Shown piece after piece: positions 26,226 to 35,623 of a DNA stretch of 64,000 nt. This stretch comes from Psychrobacillus sp. OK032 (GTDB lineage Bacteria; Bacillota; Bacilli; Bacillales_A; Planococcaceae), in the NCBI RefSeq assembly GCF_900111345.1, contig NZ_FOGY01000005.1:62001-126000 (forward strand), in the 5' to 3' direction. Below the pieces are notes generated by a model. That model ran no database searches. It was not told the origin of the DNA and saw only the letters and a list, made by a program, of their open reading frames with translations. The number at the start of each line of letters is the position of its first letter. Positions within the stretch are counted from its first letter, which is position 1. Position numbers and translations under genes: made by a program.

Positions 26226-27470
26226 TTAAGAATTAACAGGAACTGCTTTGCTGTGTTTTCCTAATCTACGTTCTTTAGCTTCTTCAGCAGCAGCTGTGAA
26301 CAGTACGTCAGAAGATGAATTCAATGCAGTTTCACAAGAATCTTGAATAACACCGATGATAAAACCAACACCAACAACTTGCATGGCAACATCATTTGGA
26401 ACACCAAACAAACTACATGCTAGTGGGATTAGTAAAAGTGATCCACCTGCAACACCTGATGCACCAGCAGCAGAGATAGCTGCTACAACAGTTAGCATAA
26501 CTGCTGTTATAAAATCAACTTCAATACCAAGCGTTTTTACTGTTGCAAGCGTTAGCACAGCAATTGTAACGGCTGCACCAGCCATATTGATAGTAGCACC
26601 TAGAGGGATTGATACAGCATAAGTATCCTCATCTAAACCAAGTTTTTCACATAATTTCATATTTACTGGAATATTCGCAGCTGAACTACGTGTAAAGAAT
26701 GCAGTTATACCACTTTCTCTTAAAACCAATAATACAAGTGGATAAGGATTTTTTCGCGTATACATGAATACGAGCAACGGATGCACTACAAATGCGATAA
26801 ACAACATACACCCAACTAAAATTAAAATTAATCTACCGTATTCAAGTAAAGCAGAAAGACCAGTTGTTACGATTGAGTCAAAAATAAGCCCCATAATACC
26901 AAGCGGTGCTAAATTAATCACCCATTGTACTACTTTAGTGATTGCATCTGAAAAACTACCCAACATGTCTTTCGTATTTTGATTTGCACTCTTTAATGCA
27001 ATCCCAAGTACGACTGCCCACATTAATATACCTATATAGTTAGCATTGACTAATGCATCAACTGGATTCGCAACTAAGTTAAATAATAATGTTTGAACAA
27101 CTTCCACAATACCTTCAGGTGGCGCAAGATCTTCTGCTCCTGTTTTGAGTGTTAATGTAACTGGGAACATAAAACTTGCAAGAACAGCGACAACCCCTGC
27201 TAGGAATGTACCAAGACCATAAAGAACAAGAACCGATTTCATATTCGTTTTCTTACCACTTTTATGACCGGCAATGGCATGCATCACTAAGAATAATACT
27301 AATATTGGTGCAACTGCCTTTAATGCACCGACAAATAAGGAACCTAAAATAGTGACTCCACTTGCGGCATTAGGAAGGGTTAAAGCTAAGATAACTCCGA
27401 CAATAATACCGATAACGATCCTTTTAACAAGGCTCATTTGATTCCACTTAATTAATAAATTTTTCATCAT
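26226..27470 (-). CDS. sstT: Serine/threonine:sodium symporter SstT
   Basis: This protein of about 414 residues belongs to the DAACS (glutamate-type) transporter family. The re-entrant loop signature is [19 protein letters not shown] and the sodium/substrate helix is [19 protein letters not shown], as in SstT. It imports serine and threonine with Na+. ATG 27470 or 27467 follows GGGGG; the frame start at 27482 (TTG) lies inside that site. It is monocistronic between two near-identical hairpins. Confidence 0.9.
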   Translation of the reverse strand: MMKNLLIKWNQMSLVKRIVIGIIVGVILALTLPNAASGVTILGSLFVGALKAVAPILVLFLVMHAIAGHKSGKKTNMKSVLVLYGLGTFLAGVVAVLASFMFPVTLTLKTGAEDLAPPEGIVEVVQTLLFNLVANPVDALVNANYIGILMWAVVLGIALKSANQNTKDMLGSFSDAITKVVQWVINLAPLGIMGLIFDSIVTTGLSALLEYGRLILILVGCMLFIAFVVHPLLVFMYTRKNPYPLVLLVLRESGITAFFTRSSAANIPVNMKLCEKLGLDEDTYAVSIPLGATINMAGAAVTIAVLTLATVKTLGIEVDFITAVMLTVVAAISAAGASGVAGGSLLLIPLACSLFGVPNDVAMQVVGVGFIIGVIQDSCETALNSSSDVLFTAAAEEAKERRLGKHSKAVPVNS

Positions 27471-27482
27471 ACTATCCCCCAA

Positions 27483-27700
27483 AATTTTCTTAAGATTTAA
27501 TACGTACAGCCACTTCTCCCCTTAAAATAATATGTACTTATTTTATCTTTAAATAGACTGATATTTTATCTTAACATATACTTTTAGAATTTTGAATTGT
27601 TTTTTTACGTTATATTTTGGTTTATATTGTGAAGATTTTCCTGTTTTAGCCGTTATTTAGGGAACTTTTGGACAAGGCAGGGACATTATGAAAACAATAA
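27483..27700. other. Promoter region of sstT
   Basis: AT-rich sequence with no gene; it should contain the sstT promoter. Confidence 0.4.
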
Positions 27701-27742
27701 AAAAGCCACAATTACTGAATCTTTTCAGTAATTGTGGCTTTT
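27701..27742. terminator. Terminator-like hairpin, near copy of the sstT terminator
   Basis: AAAAGCCACAATTACTGAA ... TTCAGTAATTGTGGCTTTT. It carries U-runs on both strands, but no intact gene reads into it from the left. Confidence 0.75.
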
Positions 27743-27764
27743 AAATTCATAGCTATTGTTCCCT

Positions 27765-27833
27765 AGCAAGAAACAAACATGAAAATCTTATCATTCAAGC
27801 TGGTCTGTATTTACATGAATGTTTCTTACACAT
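27765..27833. repeat. Long copy of a hairpin repeat (GAAACAAACATGAA ... CATGAATGTTTC)
   Basis: The left arm AGCAAGAAACAAACATGAAA and right arm TTACATGAATGTTTCTTACA flank about 30 bp of unlike sequence. It shares both arms with 28474-28507 and 38051-38126. Confidence 0.6.
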
Positions 27834-27837
27834 GGCA

Positions 27838-27961
27838 GCTATTTTAATGTAACAATCATATTTATTGATATAGAAACAGGCGAAGAAATCGAATGTAAAG
27901 AGCCGTTTTCGGAAAAAACAACCAAATATTATGTCCTGAGAACTAAGCTACCTTTATACTA
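27838..27961 (+). pseudogene. Short coding remnant, unknown protein
   Basis: An open frame reads FNVTIIFIDIETGEEIECKE, then PFSEKTTKYYVLRTK, with a TAG at 27959. It has no start codon and begins right after the hairpin repeat, as if the repeat interrupted or replaced its 5' part. The identity is unknown and the coding signal is weak. Confidence 0.3.
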
Positions 27962-28352
27962 GTGGCTTTTGAATCAATGTAGCAAATTCTAGCGGATGCA
28001 CATGCCCATCATCAAGGGTAGTAGTACCTTTGACAAAGTGTACGTGTTTGTCATCGCCAACACGGATAGCAGGCCCTGTTTCTATTGCAACCTCGTGATG
28101 ATGATCTAAAAAATCAGTATTAACCATTAGAACATGTACATGACTATTCCCTCTCGGAATTACTTCACTCGTAACGCCTGCAAAACGATGATTATGTCTG
28201 TCATCTCCTTCTTCAGCTAATTTGGTACTAGCCAAAAATTCATGAACATGCGTTTGATTTGTTTCATCTGAAGCTTTAATCTTGTTAGCCTGCTCTTCTT
28301 TAATGTTCTTCTCTTTTAGGTTTGTTTCTTTTTCATGTAAATCTTTAATCAT
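27954..28352 (-). CDS. ymaF: YmaF-family protein
   Basis: This 132-residue protein has the repeated His-rich motif of YmaF: HVHEFLAST, RHNHRFAGVTSEVI, SHVHVLMVNTDF, DHHHEVAIETGPAI, KHVHFVKGTTT and HVHPLEFATLI. The histidine spacing suggests metal binding. The N-terminal 40 residues are a charged, lysine-rich extension. YmaF proteins are known in spore-formers and their function is not established. ATG 28352 follows AAGGGGG. Confidence 0.85.
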   Translation of the reverse strand: MIKDLHEKETNLKEKNIKEEQANKIKASDETNQTHVHEFLASTKLAEEGDDRHNHRFAGVTSEVIPRGNSHVHVLMVNTDFLDHHHEVAIETGPAIRVGDDKHVHFVKGTTTLDDGHVHPLEFATLIQKPLV

Positions 28353-28666
28353 TAAACAGAGGCCCCCTTAAAATTAGACTGCTCTATATACTATTGGTTG
28401 AGTAAGGGCTTTATGAATAAAAGAAAAAAATAATAACACTTAAGCTTATTGGAATCCGATTAATTTTGTTCTTTGTGTCAGAAACAAACATGAATGTTTC
28501 TAACACAGAGTATCTATTTAGGGTATTTTAATATTTTATGAAATTAATACAACGCAACGTTGTGATACTTATCACATTAGTCCAAGTCTATTCATATTTT
28601 TGACATAATATATCTTTAAGGATGAATTCAAGTAATCCTTAATCTTAATGTAAGAGGTGAAAATAT
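28353..28666. other. Upstream regions of ymaF and the YjcZ-like gene
   Basis: These 314 bases hold the short copy of the hairpin repeat (28474-28507) and, at 28602-28610, CATAATATA, which fits the CATANNNTA -10 pattern of sporulation sigma-K promoters for the next gene; the -35 match is weak. Confidence 0.4.
28474..28507. repeat. Short copy of the hairpin repeat
   Basis: TGTGTCAGAAACAAACATGA joined directly to ATGTTTCTAACACA. The two arms pair over about 12 bp with a small loop; the central segment of the long copies is missing. Confidence 0.7.
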
Positions 28667-28783
28667 ATGAGTGATGGAAACTATAGCGGTGGCAGTGGCA
28701 ACACGGGCTCAAGCTTTACATTGATTGTCGTATTGTTTATTCTCCTTATCATCGTGGGCGCTTCTTTTATGAGTTCTTACTAA
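28667..28783 (+). CDS. YjcZ-family small sporulation protein
   Basis: This 38-residue peptide begins with a Gly/Ser-rich part (MSDGNYSGGSGNTGSS), then one hydrophobic helix FTLIVVLFILLIIVGASF, and ends MSSY. This layout is typical of the YjcZ/SscA family, membrane peptides made during sporulation and in part needed for coat assembly. An AAGAGGTG site precedes the ATG. Confidence 0.8.
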   Translation: MSDGNYSGGSGNTGSSFTLIVVLFILLIIVGASFMSSY

Positions 28784-28982
28784 TCTCTATGTGATGGATA
28801 ATATTTGATAGCTTCCGCGTCATTGAGTATTACCACCACAATTAATAAGGATAATGGGCAGGTTCAAGGCAATCTGCCCTTTATTTTAGATTATTGGATG
28901 GAGAAATATACGATCACCAATAAAAGGGGATTTTTTTAACACGGAATCAAAGAATGTTTAAACAATAGAAAGGAGGGATATT

Positions 28983-29159
28983 ATGGAACCGTTCGCTATG
29001 AGAAATATGGGCCGTCGGATTATGGTGAGAGATAGAATGGGTAGAAGACGCATCGGAATGATAGATGGCGTTGTACCAGGAAGAGGAATGTTTATACGAA
29101 ATCGCTTTAGAAGAGAATTTATACCTTTCTTCTTAATCGCAACTCTATTTTTAATATAG
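28983..29159 (+). CDS. Small basic protein, 58 residues
   Basis: The frame opens MEPFAMRNMGRRIMVRDRMG, continues with RRRIGMIDGVVPGRGMFIRN and ends with the hydrophobic IPFFLIATLFLI. It is strongly arginine-rich with a C-terminal membrane-seeking tail. An AAAGGAGG site precedes the ATG. The closeness to the YjcZ-like gene hints at a spore-related role, but the family is not one I recognise. Confidence 0.6.
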   Translation: MEPFAMRNMGRRIMVRDRMGRRRIGMIDGVVPGRGMFIRNRFRREFIPFFLIATLFLI

Positions 29160-29185
29160 CATTAAGATAGAAGTAAGCGTCAAAT

Positions 29186-29214
29186 AATCCCCATCTGTAA
29201 ATCAGATGGGGATT
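29186..29214 (+). terminator. Hairpin after the small basic protein gene
   Basis: AATCCCCATCTG-TAAAT-CAGATGGGGATT, a 12-bp perfect stem; the U-run is weak. Confidence 0.65.
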
Positions 29215-29409
29215 CGTTTATTATTTAGTTACTTTGATAAATACCATGCAAGTGATTTCGTGTAGAGACGAACTTCCAGCGAATTTATTGTAGCTACCTA
29301 TCTCATCCTTTTTGACTCCTTATCACTAACGAACATTATTTAGCAGCAATAATTTAGAAACAACTTTATAGTAAAATGAACAATAGATGCTTTTTAGAGG
29401 ATGTGTAAA

Positions 29410-30087
29410 ATGAATACTGTAAAGAAAACAATTTTAATAGTAGAAGACGAGGAATCCATTTACGATATATTATCTTATGCTTTACGTAAAGAAGGATTTA
29501 GTGTGTATGGTGCTTCTACCGGGAAGAAAGCTTTAGAATATTTTCAAGGAATAGAAATAGACCTGGTTATCTTAGACCTAATGTTACCTGATACAACAGG
29601 CTTTGAGTTATGCAAAGAGATTACGTCTAATAGTAATTTACCAATCCTAATGCTAACTGCTCGTGATGATATTGTAGATAAAGTTTTAGGACTAGAACTC
29701 GGAGCTGAAGATTATATGACCAAGCCATTTGATGTTAGAGAAGTCATTGCACGGGTAAAAGTATTACTACGACGAAATTCATCACAAACTCCCTTTCACT
29801 CTATAAAAGTAAATGAATCGATTCATATTGATCCTCGGGCATACGCTGTCTTCCAAGACAATGAGGTGGTAGTGCTAAAGCCTAAAGAATATGAGTTGTT
29901 GTTATTATTAGCTCAACATAAAAATCGTGTGTTTTCACGAGAAGAGATCCTAGATACCGTTTGGGAGATGGATTATGAAGGTGGACTTCGGACGGTCGAT
30001 GTACATGTACAGAGAATCCGGAAGAAACTGGATTCCTCCATTATTGAGACTGTTTTTGGGATAGGCTATAAAATGAAGGGAAACTAA
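29410..30087 (+). CDS. OmpR/PhoB-family response regulator
   Basis: This is a 225-residue two-component regulator. The receiver domain has the phosphorylated aspartate in LVILDLMLPDTTG and the conserved lysine in YMTKPFD. The C-terminal winged helix ends with GGLRTVDVHVQRIRKKL and GIGYKM. ATG 29410 is preferred over 29401 because the AGAGGA site is correctly spaced. The histidine kinase gene follows after 3 bp, so both form one operon. The signal is unknown. Confidence 0.9.
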   Translation: MNTVKKTILIVEDEESIYDILSYALRKEGFSVYGASTGKKALEYFQGIEIDLVILDLMLPDTTGFELCKEITSNSNLPILMLTARDDIVDKVLGLELGAEDYMTKPFDVREVIARVKVLLRRNSSQTPFHSIKVNESIHIDPRAYAVFQDNEVVVLKPKEYELLLLLAQHKNRVFSREEILDTVWEMDYEGGLRTVDVHVQRIRKKLDSSIIETVFGIGYKMKGN

Positions 30088-30090
30088 ACG

Positions 30091-31557
30091 ATGAAATGGA
30101 CAATTCGAAAAAAATTCTTTGTAGGGTTTTTCTTTTTGTTTACGGTGGCTGCATTTCTATTTAACTTCGTATTGGCAAATATGCTAGAAAATCATACGAC
30201 AACCAATTTAGAATCAGATGTTACCACGTTACAATTTGCAACGAAACAATATATGAAACAATTTAAACAATTACATAAACAAGACGGAAGCTTTTTTATA
30301 GAAGATAGTTACACCATTGCAAATGAGCTTAGTAAAATCAATGACCAAAGTGTGGCTCTATATGATGTGACTGGGCAATTTATATATGAAGCAGCACCCA
30401 TTGACCAATCGTTACTCATTGAACATCAACGTTATCAAACGAATGTAGAAAATGAGAGTAGTGAGGAATTAAAACAGGCATTTCAAAATAAATCGGCCTA
30501 CACTATTCAACCCGTTGAAAATGGAACACTTCTCTATTTTGCATATCCGCTTTATATCGAAGATACCTTTTATGGTGTCATTCGATTTACCGCTGATTAT
30601 ACAGATGTTTTTCAGCATAACGAGCGATTATTAAGAAGCTTCACCCTACTTACTATCTTACTATTTTTAGGAGTCTTTATAATCTCTTTATTAATAACAA
30701 ACCAGATCACTAAACCACTTCATGACTTAACAAATGCGACCAAACGAATGGCACAAGGTGATTATCAGCCCATTCCTGCAATCAATAGAACCGATGAAAT
30801 GGGCGAACTTGCGAAGCATTTCAAGCTGATGCAACATGAAATTCAGCAACATATCCAGACAATTGAACGGGAAAAAGAGAAGGTCATGTTATTAGAAGAA
30901 AAGCGTAGGAGCTTTTTTAATAATGTAACCCATGAATTAAAAACTCCCCTTACGACCATATCAGGGTATGCACAAATTATTGGAGAAAAGGATTTTGACG
31001 ATGCTATCTTTCTTAGCAAAGCCACTCAAAAAATAAGAAGTGAAAGCGATCGTTTAAATGAAATGGTCACCCAATTACTGACATTATCAAAATATCAATC
31101 GGAGACTCTAAATAAACGAACGGAAGTATTTGATCTATTTCCGCTTGTACAGTCGATTTCTGAGGACATGCAGCTGAAGGCAACACAGTATAATACAAAC
31201 ATTGTGGTAAGTGGAGAGCCACTTATTGTACGAGGCAATCAAAATGAACTCAAACAACTTTTTATCAATTTGATCGATAATGCTATTCAGCATGGTAAAC
31301 CAGGTCACGATATTGACATAGAGGTACGTGATCAAATCCTAATAAAAAATGCTTGCTTCCCTATACCACCAAACATTCTGGAACATATCTTCGAACCTTT
31401 TGTGCATCGAAAAAAAGAAGGTAGTTCCGGTTTAGGTTTATTTATTTGTGCCGAAATAGTCGAACGTCATAAAGGTACCATTATGTTTGAAGAAAAATTG
31501 GGACAGGCAGTTGTAACAATCATTATTCCTCGTTGGCAACATTCTGGCAACAACTAA
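30091..31557 (+). CDS. Sensor histidine kinase
   Basis: This 488-residue membrane kinase has an N-terminal helix, an extracellular domain of about 140 residues, a second helix (LLTILLFLGVFIISLLITNQ), a HAMP linker (ITKPLHDLTNATKRMAQGDY), the phospho-acceptor box NNVTHELKTPLTTISGYAQI, and an ATPase domain with NAIQHGKPG and GSSGLGLFICAEIVERH. It partners the preceding regulator. Confidence 0.9.
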   Translation: MKWTIRKKFFVGFFFLFTVAAFLFNFVLANMLENHTTTNLESDVTTLQFATKQYMKQFKQLHKQDGSFFIEDSYTIANELSKINDQSVALYDVTGQFIYEAAPIDQSLLIEHQRYQTNVENESSEELKQAFQNKSAYTIQPVENGTLLYFAYPLYIEDTFYGVIRFTADYTDVFQHNERLLRSFTLLTILLFLGVFIISLLITNQITKPLHDLTNATKRMAQGDYQPIPAINRTDEMGELAKHFKLMQHEIQQHIQTIEREKEKVMLLEEKRRSFFNNVTHELKTPLTTISGYAQIIGEKDFDDAIFLSKATQKIRSESDRLNEMVTQLLTLSKYQSETLNKRTEVFDLFPLVQSISEDMQLKATQYNTNIVVSGEPLIVRGNQNELKQLFINLIDNAIQHGKPGHDIDIEVRDQILIKNACFPIPPNILEHIFEPFVHRKKEGSSGLGLFICAEIVERHKGTIMFEEKLGQAVVTIIIPRWQHSGNN

Positions 31558-31621
31558 GACAAGATTCGAAACAACAATTCCTTATGCTATGTATGCAAGC
31601 TACTAATAGGAGGAATAAAAA

Positions 31622-32734
31622 ATGAAACGAAAATGGCAAGGAATTGCAGTACTCACAATAAGCAGTATTATCGCAGCAGGATGCACGATGAATGGAAATG
31701 CAACTACTAAAACCGTAACCATTTCCGAAGATGTCAAATTAGAAAGTGCTTTAACGGATGGCAGTATTATCGCAAAACATGATGGTTCCATACCTATTGA
31801 TGTAGAAGTAAAACACACCGGTTTCAAAGGGAACAATTTATTTTACAATCAAAACAAAGCTACCTATCGTCTTGATTTGGAGACGATGAAAAAAGAAAAA
31901 ATAGCAGATGAACCATTCTATTTGTTATCTGAGGACGGCAAACGCGCCTTGTCTCTTGTGAACGAGGAATTTTATGTACTCGATTTTCAAACGAATACAA
32001 AACAGTTCATTGGAACAGGTTCAGAAGAATACATGACATACTTTGGTAATGTAGAAGGGTCAACAGTCATTCAAGTTATTGAAAAGCAAAGTGACATGGT
32101 TATAGAAAAAACAAACCTTGCAACAGAACAAAAAACATCCTGGACAATCTCAGACATGTTTGAGTGGGATGGTTTATCCATTTCATCCTTCCAAACGAGT
32201 AGTAATGGGATATATATTGTAGGAAACTCATTACAAGAAGGTTATGGATTTTATCATTTGACGGAAAATGGTGATATGGAACAATTATCCCCATTAGAAA
32301 AAATAGATTCGATGGACCGCTATCACTTTTTAGACGAAGAAACCATTATCTTTAACGACATGTACAACGGAAAATCTGGGATTTATACACTGAATTTGAA
32401 AACAGAACAAGTAACACAACTTGTAGCAGGTGGTGAAGACGAGGAAGGTATTTGGATACCATTTTACAAACTATCACCAGATGAGAACAAAATTCTATTC
32501 GATGCCCCTGTCCAAGTAGGTAAAGAGTATAAAACAAATGTTTATATAGCTGAGCTAGTGAATGGAAAAGTTTCCAACCCATCATTGATTATGCAAAACG
32601 CAGATTTATATGGTGTTATATCTCACACTGGGTATTGGAGTATGGACTCGAATACCTTCTATATAAGTACGACTATTCCTGGAAAAGAAACCATCGACAC
32701 TATTGAGGTATTTCAAGTCCAATCAGATAAATAA
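31622..32734 (+). CDS. Lipoprotein with TolB-like beta-propeller repeats
   Basis: This 370-residue secreted lipoprotein has the signal MKRKWQG plus a hydrophobic core and the lipobox IAAGC (Cys21). The mature part contains repeated motifs such as YLLSEDGKRALSLV, FYKLSPDENKILFDAPV and GVISHTGYWSMDSNTFYIST, which fit a WD40/TolB-like propeller. It lies 64 bp after the kinase gene with an AGGAGG site, so it may sense or report envelope signals for that two-component system. Confidence 0.75.
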   Translation: MKRKWQGIAVLTISSIIAAGCTMNGNATTKTVTISEDVKLESALTDGSIIAKHDGSIPIDVEVKHTGFKGNNLFYNQNKATYRLDLETMKKEKIADEPFYLLSEDGKRALSLVNEEFYVLDFQTNTKQFIGTGSEEYMTYFGNVEGSTVIQVIEKQSDMVIEKTNLATEQKTSWTISDMFEWDGLSISSFQTSSNGIYIVGNSLQEGYGFYHLTENGDMEQLSPLEKIDSMDRYHFLDEETIIFNDMYNGKSGIYTLNLKTEQVTQLVAGGEDEEGIWIPFYKLSPDENKILFDAPVQVGKEYKTNVYIAELVNGKVSNPSLIMQNADLYGVISHTGYWSMDSNTFYISTTIPGKETIDTIEVFQVQSDK

Positions 32735-32839
32735 AAAAATCAAAGAGGCTGGGACAGAAGTAGCCTTAATAAATGAAAAAAGTGAAATCGCAAGCACTAT
32801 TTCACTTTTTTCATATTTTAATATTATGTGGACAAGAGC

Positions 32840-33003
32840 TTATACTCTTGCCACATATTTTCGGATATTTACGGCCATTAATGCGAGGTCGATTTCGTGT
32901 TCGACCTTAGATTTTCTACGAACAGAAAATCGCGTAAAACCTAAATTAGCCTTCAAGAATCCAAAAACTGGTTCCAGGTAAATTTCATCGTCCATAAAGG
33001 AGA
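32840..33003 (-). pseudogene. 3' remnant of an IS1182-type DDE transposase
   Basis: On the minus strand one frame reads MDDEIYLEPVFGFLKANLGF, then TRFSVRRKSKVEHEIDLALM, then AVNIRKYVARV and a TAA. This matches the C-terminus of IS1182/IS1272-family transposases. Only about 50 codons remain. It abuts the terminator of the GH3 gene. Confidence 0.78.
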
Positions 33004-33004
33004 C

Positions 33005-33036
33005 GAAAAAAGCGGTGAGCTCACGCGCTCACCGCC
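33005..33036 (-). terminator. Terminator of the GH3 gene
   Basis: On the minus strand GCGGTGAGC-GCGTGA-GCTCACCGC followed by TTTTTTCG. Confidence 0.8.
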
Positions 33037-33127
33037 TTCGGGATGCCCCGACGCCCCCTAACGGGTCGCCGACATCATCCCATGGCCAGGGGCCAACCTA
33101 TTAGAGCTTCCCTTGCCATTGCTATTG

Positions 33128-35623
33128 TCATTGGCTGTTGCCTTTGTTGTTACCTTGGCCATTACCATTGTTGTTTCCATTGTTACCGTTGTTGTTTCCT
33201 TTACCGTTGTCCTTGTTGAGTTTGAAGTTCAACGGAACGTCCTTTTCAAGCGGTGTGTCTGCAGAGGAACCACCGACATGCACGCGGTACTTTCCTTTAG
33301 CAGTTTCCCACTCGCCATCAGCCCAGTTCGCTAGGTTGTCCGGATCTTCCGGAACGAAGTAAGAGAACGGGTGGTTGGAGTCGGACTGGTTAATTCGCAT
33401 AGTAACCTTCTTGCTCTCACCTGGCTTAAGTTCAACCTTCTCGAAGTTAACAAGACGTTTAGCTGGCTCATCAGCCTCGTCCGGTAGAGTCAAGTAGACT
33501 TGTGTCGCTTCAGCGCCGGTAACGTCGCCTGTGTTCTTCACTGTGAAGGACACGTCAATACCAGACACTGAACCTTTGCCCTGCACCTGCTTCACCTTAA
33601 GGTCATCATACTCGAAAGTCGTGTACGACAAGCCGTGCCCGAATGGGAAGACCGGCTTCACATCGTTCGCTTCATACCAGCGATAGCCCATCTCGAGATT
33701 CTCGGAGTACTGAGTGATTAGCTGGTGAGAACCGTCACCGTACGCTCCCGGGCCTCCTGGCTTACCAGTGTCTTTACGTGTTCCAGGGTATTGCTCCTCA
33801 GTCGCGAAGGCAGCTTCACGCTCTTTATTTCCAAACGTCATTGGCAGCTTACCAGAAGGATTAACTTTACCATATAGTATGTTGGCCACGGCATTGCCAT
33901 CCTCCATACCTGGATTCCACGCCTCAAGTACTGCAGGTACCTTATCTAACCATGGCATAAGTACCGTACCAGAAGTCTTCAGAACCACAGCAGTGTTTTC
34001 TGGGTTAGCCTCCATAACCGCGTCGATTAGCGGCTCCTGTTCCACTATGTCTTTTCCTTTTTCGGTCGGATCGAGGTCTATAGCCGGGAAGCCAAGAGTC
34101 GTGCGGTCCTTGCTCTCAGCTGGGTTGTCACCGATCATTAGCAGCACGACATCGGACTCAGCAGCCAGCTTAGCAGCAGCCTCCGGATCGCGGCCATCGT
34201 TATACGTTACTTTAGTATCGTAGCCCAACTCCTTGATGACATTCTCCAAGCCCTGTTGTGGTGTGACCGTGTAAGAAGTCGGGACGTTCGTATTGTTAGC
34301 TTTAAGCGAGTGCTCCGGCAACTTCGCAATGCCGGCGAACCATTCAACGCCAATCAGTGCGATCGACTTCGGCTCTCCGTCCAGTGGAAGGAAGCCGTTA
34401 TCGTTCTTCAACAGCACGGACCCTTCCTCAGCAATCTCACGTGCGCTTGCGCCGTTTTCCATCAGATCGACGTTCTCCCACTTGAACTCGTCCCAAGGCT
34501 CATCCATTTGGCCGAACTCAATCATCTTAATATATCGTGCACGAAGCAGATTGTCGATGTCGTTCTCAGTTATCTCACCTGAATCAATGGCATCATTGAT
34601 TTTTTCCTCTGTGTAGTACTGCGCTGTCCAGTCTAGCTCGACATTCGCGCCCGCCTTGATGGCACCGACCGTGTCGTGAATCGCGCGACGGTCACTCATA
34701 ACCCAACCTTTGAAGCCCCATTTGTCTCTTAAGGCTTCTTGGAGTAATTCAGAGCTTTCACAGGCAAAAGTGCCGTTAACATTCGGGTACGAGCACATCA
34801 TAGAGGCTGGGTCAGCTTCTTTGGCATTCATCTCGAATGGCAACATGTACAGCTCGTGCATGGCTCTTGATGGGATCTCGCCACCCATCGTATTACGTTC
34901 GAACTCCTGCTCGTTTCCAGCCAAGTGCTTGAGCTGAACCTGAACACCTTGGTCCTGAATACCCTTTGTCTGCTCGATCCCTAGGGCACCCGTCAGGTAA
35001 GGGTCCTCACTGAAGTACTCATAGGCACGACCACCGTACGGGTGACGCAGGAGGTTCATACTCGGTCCAAGTATCACTTGATGCGCGAATGCCCGAGCCT
35101 CCTCGCCTAGAATTCGGCCGGCCTCATAGTTCAGCTCGCGGTCGAAACTCGCGGACATTGCCAGTGTGGAAGGTAGACCCGTTGTCACGTGATCGACACA
35201 CGATCCGCCCTTAACGCCCGTACCACTGTTGGTCATGCGGATATTGGGAATGCCCAGCTCATCGATCCCACGGATTTGACGGCCAGTGTCCTGAAATTCA
35301 CACCCAGGCAGGGTACCCTGGGGCGCAAATTCGCCGTTCCGGTACTTGGTTGCTTTATAAGGATTATTGATGACGACCGTCTTACCGGTGTCGTTCTCAT
35401 TAAATCGCGAAGTAGCGATTTGCTGGATCTTCTGCTTCAACGTCATATTATCAAGAAGCAGCTCGGTGCGCTCCTCAGCAGAGAGCTGAGTGTTCATCCA
35501 GGGGTTGGTCACTTCCGTTCCACCGTTCATCGCATTAGCTGGAATTACTGAACCAAATGCAATAGTTGTAGCTAAGATACTTGTTGCGAGTACGTTACGT
35601 ACATTTTTGTACTTGCTCGTCAT
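33128..35623 (-). CDS. Secreted glycoside hydrolase family 3 beta-glucosidase-like enzyme
   Basis: This 831-residue protein has a Sec signal (residues 1-31, cleavage after IPANA), a GH3 N-terminal barrel, an alpha/beta domain, a fibronectin-III-like C-terminal domain (SFTVKNTGDVTGAEATQVYL) and a Lys/Gly/Asn-rich low-complexity tail of about 30 residues. The nucleophile aspartate is D311 in GWVMSDRRAIHD, where most relatives have MSDWGA. Other family blocks are HLAGNEQEF and GHGLSYTTFEY. It should release glucose or other sugars from plant-type oligosaccharides outside the cell. The coding sequence is visibly GC-richer and differs in codon use from its neighbours, indicating transfer; the signal peptide region is more host-like. 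Confidence 0.88.
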   Translation of the reverse strand: MTSKYKNVRNVLATSILATTIAFGSVIPANAMNGGTEVTNPWMNTQLSAEERTELLLDNMTLKQKIQQIATSRFNENDTGKTVVINNPYKATKYRNGEFAPQGTLPGCEFQDTGRQIRGIDELGIPNIRMTNSGTGVKGGSCVDHVTTGLPSTLAMSASFDRELNYEAGRILGEEARAFAHQVILGPSMNLLRHPYGGRAYEYFSEDPYLTGALGIEQTKGIQDQGVQVQLKHLAGNEQEFERNTMGGEIPSRAMHELYMLPFEMNAKEADPASMMCSYPNVNGTFACESSELLQEALRDKWGFKGWVMSDRRAIHDTVGAIKAGANVELDWTAQYYTEEKINDAIDSGEITENDIDNLLRARYIKMIEFGQMDEPWDEFKWENVDLMENGASAREIAEEGSVLLKNDNGFLPLDGEPKSIALIGVEWFAGIAKLPEHSLKANNTNVPTSYTVTPQQGLENVIKELGYDTKVTYNDGRDPEAAAKLAAESDVVLLMIGDNPAESKDRTTLGFPAIDLDPTEKGKDIVEQEPLIDAVMEANPENTAVVLKTSGTVLMPWLDKVPAVLEAWNPGMEDGNAVANILYGKVNPSGKLPMTFGNKEREAAFATEEQYPGTRKDTGKPGGPGAYGDGSHQLITQYSENLEMGYRWYEANDVKPVFPFGHGLSYTTFEYDDLKVKQVQGKGSVSGIDVSFTVKNTGDVTGAEATQVYLTLPDEADEPAKRLVNFEKVELKPGESKKVTMRINQSDSNHPFSYFVPEDPDNLANWADGEWETAKGKYRVHVGGSSADTPLEKDVPLNFKLNKDNGKGNNNGNNGNNNGNGQGNNKGNSQ

